The notes: generated by a model from the sequence alone, not told the origin. Counted from the first letter of the stretch, positions 5,158-13,259 are shown. The stretch is DNA of 14,124 nucleotides from JAQWQB01 sp047636995 (GCA_047636995.1 JBLIGQ010000063.1:1-14124); one strand, 5' to 3'. A program made the numbers and translations.

Positions 5158-7863
5158 ATGAAAAATTTTCTATTCACAGCACTTTTCTTGTGCTGTAGCT
5201 TTCTCGCATTTTCTCAGGGGGCAGCTATTCGAGGAAAAATTATGGATTACGAAACACTAGCGCCATTGATAGGCGTCAACGTGCAGTTGGGCGGAACTCG
5301 AATGGGGGCTGTTACAGATGCCGATGGCAACTATGAATTACTGAGTGTTACGCCGGGCAACTATAACTTGGAGGTGACGTACCTTGGGTTTGAGCAGTCT
5401 ACTAGAAACATTGAGCTTAAAGAAGGGGAAGAAGTTGAGGCCAACTTTAAGATGATTAAGTCTGCTGATAACAATCCGGTTTTAGATGTTTCGAGAACAA
5501 TGCTTGATTTAATACCATTGATTAACCTTCCTTTTGCAGAGATCACTTCTATTGAAGCGCCTAGGTATGGTGTCTTCTCTAACTCCACGGTGACGCAAGA
5601 AGACATCGCGCCTTTGAACAACGGCCAAGATCTACCTTACATGTTGCGTTTTACACCTTCAGTTGTGACGACCTCTGATGCAGGCGCAGGAATCGGTTAT
5701 ACCGGAATGCGTATTCGAGGAACCGATCAAAGTAGAATCAATGTTACAATTAACGGGATTCCTTACAATGACCCTGAGTCGCAGGGAGTGTTTTGGGTGA
5801 ATTTGCCTGATTTTGCAACCAGTGCTGACCGGATTCAGATTCAACGTGGTGTAGGAACTTCAACGAATGGGGCGGGCGCTTTCGGCGGATCAGTTTCAGT
5901 GAATAACATGAGCATAGACAATGAGAGCTATGCGCAAATTATGTCAGGCGTTGGGTCTTTCAATACCTTTAGAAACTCAGTTTCTTTTGGGACAGGAAAG
6001 GTCAATGATACTTGGAGCATGGAAGGGCGCCTTTCACAGATCACGAGTGACGGTTATGTTGATCGTGCGTCGAGTGATTTGAAAAGCTATTTTTTAGCTG
6101 GAGAGTGGAATCCGGGGATGTTCTTTGTGAAAGCAGTTGTCTTTGGCGGAAAAGAACGCACGTATCAAAGTTGGTATGGAACGCCAGAATCACGCATTGA
6201 TGGAGACGAAGAAGGCATGCTTAGCCATGCCGCTAACAATGGCTACTCAGATGCACAAACAGAGAATTTGTTGAACAGCGGACGTACCTATAATTTCTAC
6301 CTCTATGAAAATGAGGTAGATGATTATGCGCAAGACCACTATCAATTGCACGCTGGAGGGAATTATCGAAACTTCAAATTCAATGTGGCCGGACATTATA
6401 CCTATGGAAGAGGCCATTTTGAGCAATTTCGAGATGGAGATGATTTTTCTGATTACGGGTTGAACCCAATTATTGTTGATGCTTCACAGCAATTTTCAGA
6501 TGGATTGAATAGTGACGGTGATCCGATCAGTACTTCTTTTGAAACCAATTATGCTTGGGATGAAATTGAGTTTCAATATGATGTTGTGAATGATGCCAAT
6601 GGCGATCCGATTACCAACGGAACGGGAGATTTTCTATTGAATTCAGTAGCACAGATTTCGTCAACAGATGTAATTCGCAGACGTTGGTTGGAAAATGATT
6701 TTTATGGCGCTACCTATTCTGTTGAATATGACAAACGCATTAATCAAAATCAGCTGAAAGTTATTCTTGGTGGAGCATACAATGAGTATGACGGTGACCA
6801 TTACGGAGAGTTGATCTGGATGGAGCACAGCAACGATACTCAAAATGGAGATTTTTACTACTTCAATAACGGATTTAAAACCGACTTCAACTCTTACCTC
6901 AAAGCAAACTACCTGATCAATCAGAAGCTAGCGGTATATGGAGATTTACAGTTCAGAAACGTTACTTACAGTGTAACAGGGATAGACGAAGATCTACAGG
7001 CTTTGAATGTGAATGACACATTGCAATTCGTAAATCCAAAGTTTGGAGCAAGCATGTGGGTAACACCGAAGACCCAGGTTTATGGGTCTTATGCCAAAGG
7101 GAATAGAGAGCCTTCGCGTTCAGATTATGTTGATGCACCAGAAGGGGTTGAGCCAAAACATGAAAGCATGGATAACATCGAATTGGGATTGCGAAGAGTC
7201 AGTTCGAATTACACACTTTCTGTGAACCTTTATTCAATGGAATACACAGATCAATTGGTGCTCACTGGAGAGTTGAATGATGTGGGAACACCTATTCGTA
7301 CTAATGTTGATCAAAGTTACAGAAGAGGTGTTGAGGCAGGCATCAATTGGAAGTTGCTCAACAACAAGCTCGACTTGGGTGTGAATGGAACGTATAGTCA
7401 GAATAAGATTGTGAACTTCACTGAGCAAGTTATCGCTTATGATGCAGACTTCAATTTTATTGGGTACCAGGAAGAGCTCTTTGAAGAAAGTGATATCTCA
7501 TTTTCACCAGAATTGATTGCGGCGGCACTTGTGAGCTATCAATTCTTAGACAGAGCGCACCAAAAGGCTGAGGTTGGATGGCAGACAAAATATGTTGGAG
7601 AGCAATACCTTGACAACACATCAAATTCTGACCGTGCCATTGGAGCATACTTGGTAAATGATTTTCGCTTGACCTACTCTATTGTTGAATGCTGTTTTAG
7701 TGAGCTGTCACTCAATTTCGTAGTGAACAATGTGCTGAATGAGCAATATGTGAACAACGGATATACTTACAGCTTTTTGGTTGACGATACGCGGGTTGCT
7801 GAAGACTTTTTCTATCCACAAGCGGGAAGAAACTACATGTTGGGATTGACTTTGAAATTCTGA
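5158..7863 (+). CDS. TonB-dependent outer-membrane receptor, probable thiamine uptake
   Basis: This 901-residue protein has a signal peptide (1-19 or 20, hydrophobic core ending AFSQG). A carboxypeptidase-regulatory-like beta-sandwich domain follows (about 22-105, with DADGNYELLSVTPGNY). Next is a TonB plug (about 140-252, with MRIRGTDQSRINVTINGIPYNDPE and GAGAFGGSVSV), then a long beta-barrel ending in Phe (GLTLKF), the usual outer-membrane assembly signal. Such receptors import scarce ligands with energy from TonB-ExbBD. The substrate is inferred as thiamine, its phosphates or a precursor, because a TPP riboswitch occupies its leader. No inner-membrane thiamine transporter (PnuT, ThiBPQ) or thiamine synthesis gene is next to it. 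A canonical TonB box was not evident. The 3' end overlaps the convergent lipoprotein gene by 31 bp. Family call is firm, ligand less so. Confidence 0.93.
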   Translation: MKNFLFTALFLCCSFLAFSQGAAIRGKIMDYETLAPLIGVNVQLGGTRMGAVTDADGNYELLSVTPGNYNLEVTYLGFEQSTRNIELKEGEEVEANFKMIKSADNNPVLDVSRTMLDLIPLINLPFAEITSIEAPRYGVFSNSTVTQEDIAPLNNGQDLPYMLRFTPSVVTTSDAGAGIGYTGMRIRGTDQSRINVTINGIPYNDPESQGVFWVNLPDFATSADRIQIQRGVGTSTNGAGAFGGSVSVNNMSIDNESYAQIMSGVGSFNTFRNSVSFGTGKVNDTWSMEGRLSQITSDGYVDRASSDLKSYFLAGEWNPGMFFVKAVVFGGKERTYQSWYGTPESRIDGDEEGMLSHAANNGYSDAQTENLLNSGRTYNFYLYENEVDDYAQDHYQLHAGGNYRNFKFNVAGHYTYGRGHFEQFRDGDDFSDYGLNPIIVDASQQFSDGLNSDGDPISTSFETNYAWDEIEFQYDVVNDANGDPITNGTGDFLLNSVAQISSTDVIRRRWLENDFYGATYSVEYDKRINQNQLKVILGGAYNEYDGDHYGELIWMEHSNDTQNGDFYYFNNGFKTDFNSYLKANYLINQKLAVYGDLQFRNVTYSVTGIDEDLQALNVNDTLQFVNPKFGASMWVTPKTQVYGSYAKGNREPSRSDYVDAPEGVEPKHESMDNIELGLRRVSSNYTLSVNLYSMEYTDQLVLTGELNDVGTPIRTNVDQSYRRGVEAGINWKLLNNKLDLGVNGTYSQNKIVNFTEQVIAYDADFNFIGYQEELFEESDISFSPELIAAALVSYQFLDRAHQKAEVGWQTKYVGEQYLDNTSNSDRAIGAYLVNDFRLTYSIVECCFSELSLNFVVNNVLNEQYVNNGYTYSFLVDDTRVAEDFFYPQAGRNYMLGLTLKF

Positions 7864-8204
7864 TGCGTTTCTGCCAAAGAGATTTCAATTTCAGCGGCAT
7901 TTCTTCCAGGGAGTCGAATGCGGAAGGTTCCCTTTTCGCCTCCCAATAGGTTGAAAGATTTGTAAGTTTTAAAACGAATGATTTCCTCACCGGCTTCATC
8001 CCAGGCGCAAACGTCTAAGGTGAAGCCGGTGTAGGTTTCAGCCGTGGTGTTCCATAGTTGAACGCGCACTACAGGCTGCTCAACAAGGTTATTCCACCAA
8101 TCATAATTGAGTAGGACATCTTGTTGTACCTCAAATTTTCTTGCTGGAAATGGAGCGCAAGAAGAAAGGGAAATGAGCAATAGGAATAGTAGATGTGGCC
8201 TCAT
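7833..8204 (-). CDS. Small putative lipoprotein of unknown function
   Basis: The product is 123 residues. The N-terminus has a basic residue, a hydrophobic stretch and a lipobox LSSC with Cys16, so it is probably lipidated and membrane-anchored after signal peptidase II cleavage. The mature part looks like a single beta-rich domain: alternating hydrophobic strands (VVRVQLWNTT, TGFTLDVCAWD) and a later GEKGTFRIRLP segment resemble FxLYD-type immunoglobulin-like domains, but this is only an impression. The frame is open to a TTG at 8216, but the ATG at 8204 gives a proper signal peptide. It lies 36 bp after the GGGP synthase gene in the same direction, so it may be the last gene of that operon. 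Its last nine codons and its stop overlap the end of the receptor gene on the other strand. I do not recognise its family. Confidence 0.8.
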   Translation of the reverse strand: MRPHLLFLLLISLSSCAPFPARKFEVQQDVLLNYDWWNNLVEQPVVRVQLWNTTAETYTGFTLDVCAWDEAGEEIIRFKTYKSFNLLGGEKGTFRIRLPGRNAAEIEISLAETHQNFKVNPNM

Positions 8205-8240
8205 AACAAAGAGCAAACAAAAATTACGCCAAGAGGGTGT

Positions 8241-8969
8241 TTATGCGTTGATCTGAAAATCAGCAATGCGTTCAGGGTTTTGCTCAAGAGCGGTGCCAAT
8301 GACCACCAGATCTGCTCCTGCTTCGTAAGCGCTTTCAAGTTGCATCCTACTGCGAATACCTCCTCCAACTAGGATGGGTAGGTCTACAGCAGCTCTAACT
8401 GCTTTGATTGTGGCAGAGGGGACACTTTGCATTGCGCCACTGCCTGCATCAAGATAGATGCATTTGAGGCCTAACATTTCACCTGCCATAGCCGTTGCTG
8501 CGGCAATTTCGGGTTTGTTGTTCGGTATAGGAGCTGTGTTGCTGATGTAGCTGGCCGTTGTAGGGCGTCCGCCATCAATTAGCATGTAGCCTGTGGCAAT
8601 CGATTCAATCCCCAATTCTTTGATTCGGGGAGCAGCAACAACATGGTTTCCAATGAGTAATTCGGGGTTTCTTCCTGAAATCAAGCTTAGAAAAAGCACA
8701 GCGTCTACTTCGGCACACAATTGGGTAGGACTTCCAGGGAAAAGTATAAGCGGGAGTGCTGTTGCTTCGCGAAGCGCTTTAACCGTTTGGTTGTAGCGTC
8801 CTTCAGTTATTAAACTTCCACCCACAAAAATAAAATCAGGCAGAAAATCCTTAAAGCTTTTCATGAGGGAGGCCACTTCTGATTCACCAATCTTATCTGG
8901 GTCAATGAGGAAGGCTAGTTTTTTCTCGCCAGCCCGCTTACTTTCTTGTATTTGTTTGAAGATATTCAC
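8241..8969 (-). CDS. Geranylgeranylglyceryl phosphate synthase family protein (PcrB/GGGPS-like)
   Basis: This 242-residue TIM-barrel prenyltransferase family protein joins a polyprenyl diphosphate to sn-glycerol-1-phosphate in its characterised relatives; archaea use the reaction to start ether lipids. Signature pieces are FLIDPDK (20-26), VGGS (49-52), the FPGS loop (77-80), LISGRNPELLIG (96-107), YLDAGSGA (172-179), VGGGI (201-205) and IGTALE (224-229), which form the glycerol-phosphate and diphosphate sites. Bacteroidota homologues form a group with reported GGGP synthase activity; the prenyl chain length here cannot be read from sequence. The start is GTG at 8969; no upstream in-frame ATG is seen. 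It lies 25 bp after the hydrolase gene and 36 bp before the lipoprotein gene, suggesting one operon. A minus-strand TACATTTA (8974-8981) could be an extra internal promoter. Confidence 0.92.
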   Translation of the reverse strand: MNIFKQIQESKRAGEKKLAFLIDPDKIGESEVASLMKSFKDFLPDFIFVGGSLITEGRYNQTVKALREATALPLILFPGSPTQLCAEVDAVLFLSLISGRNPELLIGNHVVAAPRIKELGIESIATGYMLIDGGRPTTASYISNTAPIPNNKPEIAAATAMAGEMLGLKCIYLDAGSGAMQSVPSATIKAVRAAVDLPILVGGGIRSRMQLESAYEAGADLVVIGTALEQNPERIADFQINA

Positions 8970-8994
8970 TCGGTAAATGTACTACTTTGCCACT

Positions 8995-9822
8995 TCAGGA
9001 AGGCCAAATGTTGTTATTCACAATAAATTTCACAGTCTCTTCATTCATGAGTTGATGTCCGGAAGGAAGTTTATAAAGGCTTTTTTTATGGTTCAGTTTG
9101 AAAGCAAACCGCTCGCCATCTTTGATTTTGATGACACTGTCATGTGTTCCAAAGATCAATTTTAAATGCACATTTGATGCGTTTGCCTGCGCGGCAATTT
9201 TATCTAAGTTCGGTACAAGTTTTCTATAGATCAGCCAGGTCTCATAGACCAGATTGCGTTTTTCATGTGAATCCATATGCACATATACAAAGCGGTGGAG
9301 CTTGGCATTGATCAGACCCGTAGCCTTGGCGAAATCTGCTGTTCTAAAAAGCACCTTTGGTAGTTTCATGATTCCTCTGTACAATCCTCTGCCCATTGAT
9401 GTGTTCACTAAGAAGGCGTAAAAGAGATTGACTTTTAATCCGTCAGGGGCAATCAACAAAAGGCGCTCAACTTTTTCAGGCATAAGTTCATAAGTGGTGA
9501 GCGCTACTTTACCGCCTAAACTGTATCCCATGAGTGCGAAGGACTTTACATTTAGGTGTACTAAAAACGCTTCGAGGAGCTGTTTGTGCTCAAGAGGAGA
9601 TAGACTCTCAAGTAAAGGGCGATTTTCAGGCCAATTGCTTTTGGAGTGGGAGAAAAGATTGATTGCTACAATGCGTTCGTTTTCGCGAAGCATAGGCACA
9701 AATTGACGGAAGTCTTCTGCTTCTCTGCCAAAACCATGCATGGCAATGACAATAGATTTTCCGTACCCGAATTCTGCATATTCAATTTGAAGACCATTGT
9801 GAACAAAGTGCTTTCTAGGCAT
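8995..9822 (-). CDS. Alpha/beta hydrolase
   Basis: This 275-residue protein has the alpha/beta hydrolase fold with a complete catalytic triad: nucleophile Ser101 in the GYSLGG elbow (99-104), acid Asp228 in LIFGTHD, and His256 in PSGHQL. HGFG (29-32) supplies the oxyanion hole. A helical cap region lies about 130-210. It has no signal peptide and is probably cytoplasmic, acting as an esterase, lipase or C-C hydrolase; the substrate cannot be told from sequence. It is the first gene of a probable operon with the GGGP synthase-family gene 25 bp downstream. A perfect TACCTTTG promoter box ends four bases before its ATG, so its mRNA is probably leaderless. Fold call is firm, function open. Confidence 0.9.
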   Translation of the reverse strand: MPRKHFVHNGLQIEYAEFGYGKSIVIAMHGFGREAEDFRQFVPMLRENERIVAINLFSHSKSNWPENRPLLESLSPLEHKQLLEAFLVHLNVKSFALMGYSLGGKVALTTYELMPEKVERLLLIAPDGLKVNLFYAFLVNTSMGRGLYRGIMKLPKVLFRTADFAKATGLINAKLHRFVYVHMDSHEKRNLVYETWLIYRKLVPNLDKIAAQANASNVHLKLIFGTHDSVIKIKDGERFAFKLNHKKSLYKLPSGHQLMNEETVKFIVNNNIWPS

Positions 9823-9826
9823 AGTG

Positions 9827-9834
9827 CAAAGGTA
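9827..9834 (-). promoter_or_regulatory. Promoter -7 box of the alpha/beta hydrolase operon
   Basis: On the minus strand TACCTTTG followed by C matches TAnnTTTG at all defined positions. Only four bases (CACT) separate it from the ATG at 9822, so transcription would begin at or next to the start codon. No clear -33 TTTG at 19-21 bp spacing was found. Confidence 0.55.
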
Positions 9835-9892
9835 TTTGAAACGGTCATATCATCGGTTATCCACAAAACTAGAAATACTGTGAATAAAATTG

Positions 9893-9924
9893 GTTGAGTC
9901 GAAGAGCATTATTGACTATTTTCG
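9893..9924 (+). promoter_or_regulatory. Candidate carB promoter
   Basis: GTTG (9893-9896), a 20-bp spacer and TATTTTCG (9917-9924) match TTTG-N19-21-TAnnTTTG with one mismatch in each element. Predicted transcription start is near 9930, giving a leader of about 60 nt before the ATG at 9993. The start lies downstream of the TTG at 9894, arguing against the longer reading frame. Confidence 0.45.
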
Positions 9925-9992
9925 CAGCCGTTAACCCAGATATTTCAGTTTCGCCCCAATTACTGCCGGAAATCCGAGCGGCTAAAAAAAAA

Positions 9993-12809
9993 ATGCCTAG
10001 AGATAAGAGTATTCGTTCCGTTCTAATCATTGGAAGTGGACCCATTGTGATTGGACAAGCATGTGAATTTGATTATGCAGGAAGTCAAGCTTCTCGCTCA
10101 CTGAGAGAAGAAGGTATTGAAGTCACGCTTATCAATTCCAATCCAGCAACCATCATGACTGATCCGGTTGTAGCAGACAATGTTTATTTGCTGCCATTGG
10201 AGCCTGAATCCATTGAAAAAATCCTTAGCAAACACAACATTGATGCAGTGCTGCCTACCATGGGTGGGCAAACAGCATTGAACCTGGCTATTAAGTGTGA
10301 TGAGATTGGTTTGTGGGAGGAATATGGGGTGAAAATGATTGGGGTAGATATTGCCGCAATTGACGTTACTGAAAACCGTGAAGCTTTTAGAGTTCTGATG
10401 GAACAAATAGGTGTTCCAATGGCGCCGCAGGCAACAGCAAAGTCCTACCTTCAGGGGAAAGAGATAGCACAACGATTTGGGTTTCCATTGTGCATTCGAC
10501 CCTCTTATACGCTTGGTGGTTCGGGAGCAGCAATTGTTCATGATAAAGAGGAGTATGATCAGCTTTTAACGCGCGGGTTGCATGCATCTCCTATTCATGA
10601 GGTGATGATTGACAAGGCGTTAATGGGGTGGAAGGAATTTGAGCTGGAATTGCTGCGTGATTCTAATGACAACGTTACCATTATCTGTTCCATCGAGAAT
10701 TTTGACCCGATGGGGATCCATACAGGTGATTCCATTACTGTAGCTCCAGCAATGACCCTTTCTGATACCGTGTTCCAGCGCATGCGAGACATGGCCATTC
10801 ACATGATGAGGTCAATTGGAGACTTTGCAGGAGGTTGTAATGTTCAGTTTGCTGTGAGTCCAGATGAGGCTGAAGATATCATTGCAATTGAGATTAATCC
10901 GCGTGTTTCTCGTTCATCAGCCTTGGCATCGAAAGCAACGGGTTATCCAATTGCGAAAATCGCTGCGAAATTAGCGATTGGGTACCATTTAGATGAACTG
11001 AAAAACCAAATTACCAAGACCACATCGGCTATGTTTGAGCCAACGTTGGACTATGTGATTGTGAAGATTCCACGTTGGAACTTTGATAAATTTAAAGGTG
11101 CAGACAGAGAGCTCGGACTTCAAATGAAGTCCGTAGGAGAGGTGATGGGGATTGGACGCACGTTCCAAGAGGCATTGCAAAAAGCCTGTCAATCGCTTGA
11201 GATTAATAGAAATGGTTTAGGAGCTGATGGCAAGGAGGTACGAGATCAAGAAAAGCTTCTTCATTCATTGGAGCACCCATCATGGAACCGCTTATTTCAC
11301 ATCTATGATGCCATCAAATTGGGCATTCCTTTTAAGACGATACAAGAAAAAACAAAGATTGATTTCTGGTTCCTCAAGCAAATTGAAGAATTGATTAAGC
11401 TGGAGCGAAAAATCGAAAAGCATTCATTGAGCTCAATTCCTAAAGACTTGTTGTTTGAAGCAAAACAAAAGGGCTATGCAGACAGACAAATTGCACACCT
11501 CCTTGGTTGTTTCGAGAGCGAAGCGCACACAAAACGAACTGATTTAGGCATCAAGCGTGTCTACAAAGTGGTAGATACATGTGCTGCAGAGTTTGAAGCG
11601 CAGACGCCTTATTACTACTCAACCTTTGAAGATGAGAATGAGTCTGTAGTTTCAGACAAGAAGAAAATTGTAGTACTTGGGTCAGGCCCAAACCGCATTG
11701 GACAAGGGATTGAATTTGATTACTCCTGTGTACACGGTGTGCTTGCAGCGAAAGAATGTGGTTATGAAACCATCATGATCAACTGCAATCCTGAAACCGT
11801 AAGTACTGACTTTGATACCGCTGATAAACTGTATTTCGAACCGGTGTTTTGGGAGCACATCTATGATATCATCCAGCATGAAAAGCCTGAAGGAGTCATT
11901 GTTCAGCTGGGCGGACAAACCGCATTGAAACTGGCAGAGAAATTAGATAGATATGGCATTAAAGTATTAGGAACGAGTTACGAAGCGCTGGATTTGGCAG
12001 AAGATCGTGGTTCATTCTCAAGATTGCTGCGTGATTGCAACATACCATATCCTGAATTTGGCGTTGTAGAATCAGCAGAGCAAGCCATTGAGCTTTCAAA
12101 AGAGCTTGGTTTTCCATTGCTCGTTCGTCCTTCATATGTTTTGGGTGGGCAGCGCATGAAAATTGTGATTACCGAAGAAGATTTGGAGACAACGGTGGTA
12201 GACATCCTCCGTGATATGCCAGACAACCAGATCTTGCTTGATCATTTTCTTGATGGAGCAATTGAAGCAGAGGCAGACGCCATTTGTGATGGTGAAGACA
12301 CCTATATTATTGGAGTAATGCAACACATTGAGCCTGCTGGAATTCACTCTGGAGATTCATTTGCAGTGCTTCCTCCATACAATTTGGGAGACCTTGTTCT
12401 TCAGCAAATTGAAGAGTACACGAAAACCATCGCGATCAAACTGAGAACAGTAGGATTATTGAACGTTCAGTTCGCCATTAAAGATGACAAGGTATACGTG
12501 ATTGAAGCAAACCCACGTGCCTCTAGAACGGTTCCTTTTATTGCAAAGGCATACAAAGAGCCGTATGTGAATTACGCAACGAAAGTGATGTTGGGAGAAA
12601 AGAAGGTGAAAGACTTCAATTTTAATCCGCAACTCGAAGGATATGCAGTCAAGATTCCTGTATTCTCGTATAGTAAATTTCCAAATGTAATTAAGGAATT
12701 AGGTCCGGAAATGAAATCTACAGGTGAAGCAATTCGCTTTATAAAAGACTTGAAAGATCCGTTCTTTCGCAAGATTTACAGTGAAAGAAACCTTTATTTG
12801 AGTAAGTAA
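9993..12809 (+). CDS. carB: Carbamoyl-phosphate synthase large subunit, lacking the C-terminal MGS-like domain
   Basis: CarB, with glutaminase subunit CarA, makes carbamoyl phosphate from glutamine, bicarbonate and 2 ATP for arginine and pyrimidine synthesis. It has 938 residues. The first half opens with SVLIIGSGPIVIGQACEFDYAGSQA and carries ATP-grasp site 1. An oligomerisation region follows, and the duplicated second half begins near residue 555 (KIVVLGSGPNRIGQGIEFDYS) with ATP-grasp site 2. Both halves keep GGQTAL, RPSY(T/V)LGG and E(I/A)NPR(V/A)SR. The protein ends at YLSK, just where the allosteric MGS-like domain of the 1073-residue E. coli enzyme would begin. Clear stop and terminator follow, so this is a natural short form and not a broken gene. 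ATG 9993 (MPRDKSIRSV) fits the family; the open frame back to TTG 9894 is not supported. carA is not in the window. Confidence 0.96.
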   Translation: MPRDKSIRSVLIIGSGPIVIGQACEFDYAGSQASRSLREEGIEVTLINSNPATIMTDPVVADNVYLLPLEPESIEKILSKHNIDAVLPTMGGQTALNLAIKCDEIGLWEEYGVKMIGVDIAAIDVTENREAFRVLMEQIGVPMAPQATAKSYLQGKEIAQRFGFPLCIRPSYTLGGSGAAIVHDKEEYDQLLTRGLHASPIHEVMIDKALMGWKEFELELLRDSNDNVTIICSIENFDPMGIHTGDSITVAPAMTLSDTVFQRMRDMAIHMMRSIGDFAGGCNVQFAVSPDEAEDIIAIEINPRVSRSSALASKATGYPIAKIAAKLAIGYHLDELKNQITKTTSAMFEPTLDYVIVKIPRWNFDKFKGADRELGLQMKSVGEVMGIGRTFQEALQKACQSLEINRNGLGADGKEVRDQEKLLHSLEHPSWNRLFHIYDAIKLGIPFKTIQEKTKIDFWFLKQIEELIKLERKIEKHSLSSIPKDLLFEAKQKGYADRQIAHLLGCFESEAHTKRTDLGIKRVYKVVDTCAAEFEAQTPYYYSTFEDENESVVSDKKKIVVLGSGPNRIGQGIEFDYSCVHGVLAAKECGYETIMINCNPETVSTDFDTADKLYFEPVFWEHIYDIIQHEKPEGVIVQLGGQTALKLAEKLDRYGIKVLGTSYEALDLAEDRGSFSRLLRDCNIPYPEFGVVESAEQAIELSKELGFPLLVRPSYVLGGQRMKIVITEEDLETTVVDILRDMPDNQILLDHFLDGAIEAEADAICDGEDTYIIGVMQHIEPAGIHSGDSFAVLPPYNLGDLVLQQIEEYTKTIAIKLRTVGLLNVQFAIKDDKVYVIEANPRASRTVPFIAKAYKEPYVNYATKVMLGEKKVKDFNFNPQLEGYAVKIPVFSYSKFPNVIKELGPEMKSTGEAIRFIKDLKDPFFRKIYSERNLYLSK

Positions 12810-12822
12810 AATTACAGCCTTT

Positions 12823-12859
12823 AAAAAACCCCTTCCGATGCTTTCGTGAAGGGGTTTTT
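12823..12859 (+). terminator. Intrinsic terminator after carB
   Basis: CCCCTTC (12829-12835) pairs perfectly with GAAGGGG (12848-12854) around a 12-nt loop. The stem is extended by an A run (12824-12828) facing a T run (12855-12859). It begins 14 bp after the carB stop. Its symmetry would let it work on the other strand too, although no gene faces it from the right. The remaining bases to 12995 hold no feature that I can support. Confidence 0.88.
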
Positions 12860-12995
12860 CTGTTTTATATAGGTGTGGTGAGGTGAGTGCTTCTTCGACG
12901 AAAGGAAGATCTTTACGTGAAATAATTGCTTACCTTCTAATTACCAATGTGTTCTGTGCAGATGAGGTTTGAAGATTCACTTAAACTCAAATGCG

Positions 12996-13259
12996 ATGAG
13001 ACGCTACATCAAGGATTTCTCTGGGCTTACCGATGCCGAACTTAAATTAATGCAAATTCAATATCCTAATGGGTTTGATAAGGGTGATTACCACGTCCTG
13101 AAAACACCAGATGGGAAGTCGTTTGAAGCTTTAGAAGTGCAAGGAGATGATGCCTTTTTTATTGTTAAAGTGAGCGAAGAGCTAATCGCTCATTTAGATG
13201 AAAATGATTGGTTGGTGTCAGATCGAGATTTGATGGATTTGCTTCCATCAGAAGATTAA
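12996..13259 (+). CDS. Small acidic protein of unknown function
   Basis: This 87-residue product starts MRRYIKDFSGLTDAEL and ends LLPSED. It has no signal peptide or membrane segment and is rich in Asp and Glu, so it is probably a soluble cytoplasmic protein. Predicted pattern: a short helix (TDAELKLMQIQYP), two or three strands (YHVLKTPDG, FEALEVQGDDAFFIVKV) and an acidic C-terminal helix, suggesting a small alpha/beta domain. The frame is open to a TTG at 12969, but the ATG at 12996 is the natural start. It stands alone between the carB terminator and a convergent response regulator gene, and the two stop codons overlap within one TTAA. Coding-like composition and its clean fit between neighbours support a real gene. 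I do not recognise its family. Confidence 0.72.
   Translation: MRRYIKDFSGLTDAELKLMQIQYPNGFDKGDYHVLKTPDGKSFEALEVQGDDAFFIVKVSEELIAHLDENDWLVSDRDLMDLLPSED

Noticed and set aside
8977..9165. 62-residue plus-strand frame ending in a DFDDTVMCS segment that looks like a HAD phosphatase motif
   Set aside because: It is antisense to the end of the alpha/beta hydrolase gene, which has a complete catalytic triad; the resemblance is a short chance match in a shadow frame.
9894..9992. N-terminal extension of carB from TTG at 9894
   Set aside because: The predicted promoter overlaps it and would start transcription downstream; CarB proteins begin at the MPRDKSI-like segment.
12870..12968. GGTGAG-rich stretch and a weak CTTC/GAAG hairpin between carB and the small gene
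   Set aside because: The arms are short and interrupted, there is no T run, and no promoter elements with correct spacing could be paired with confidence.
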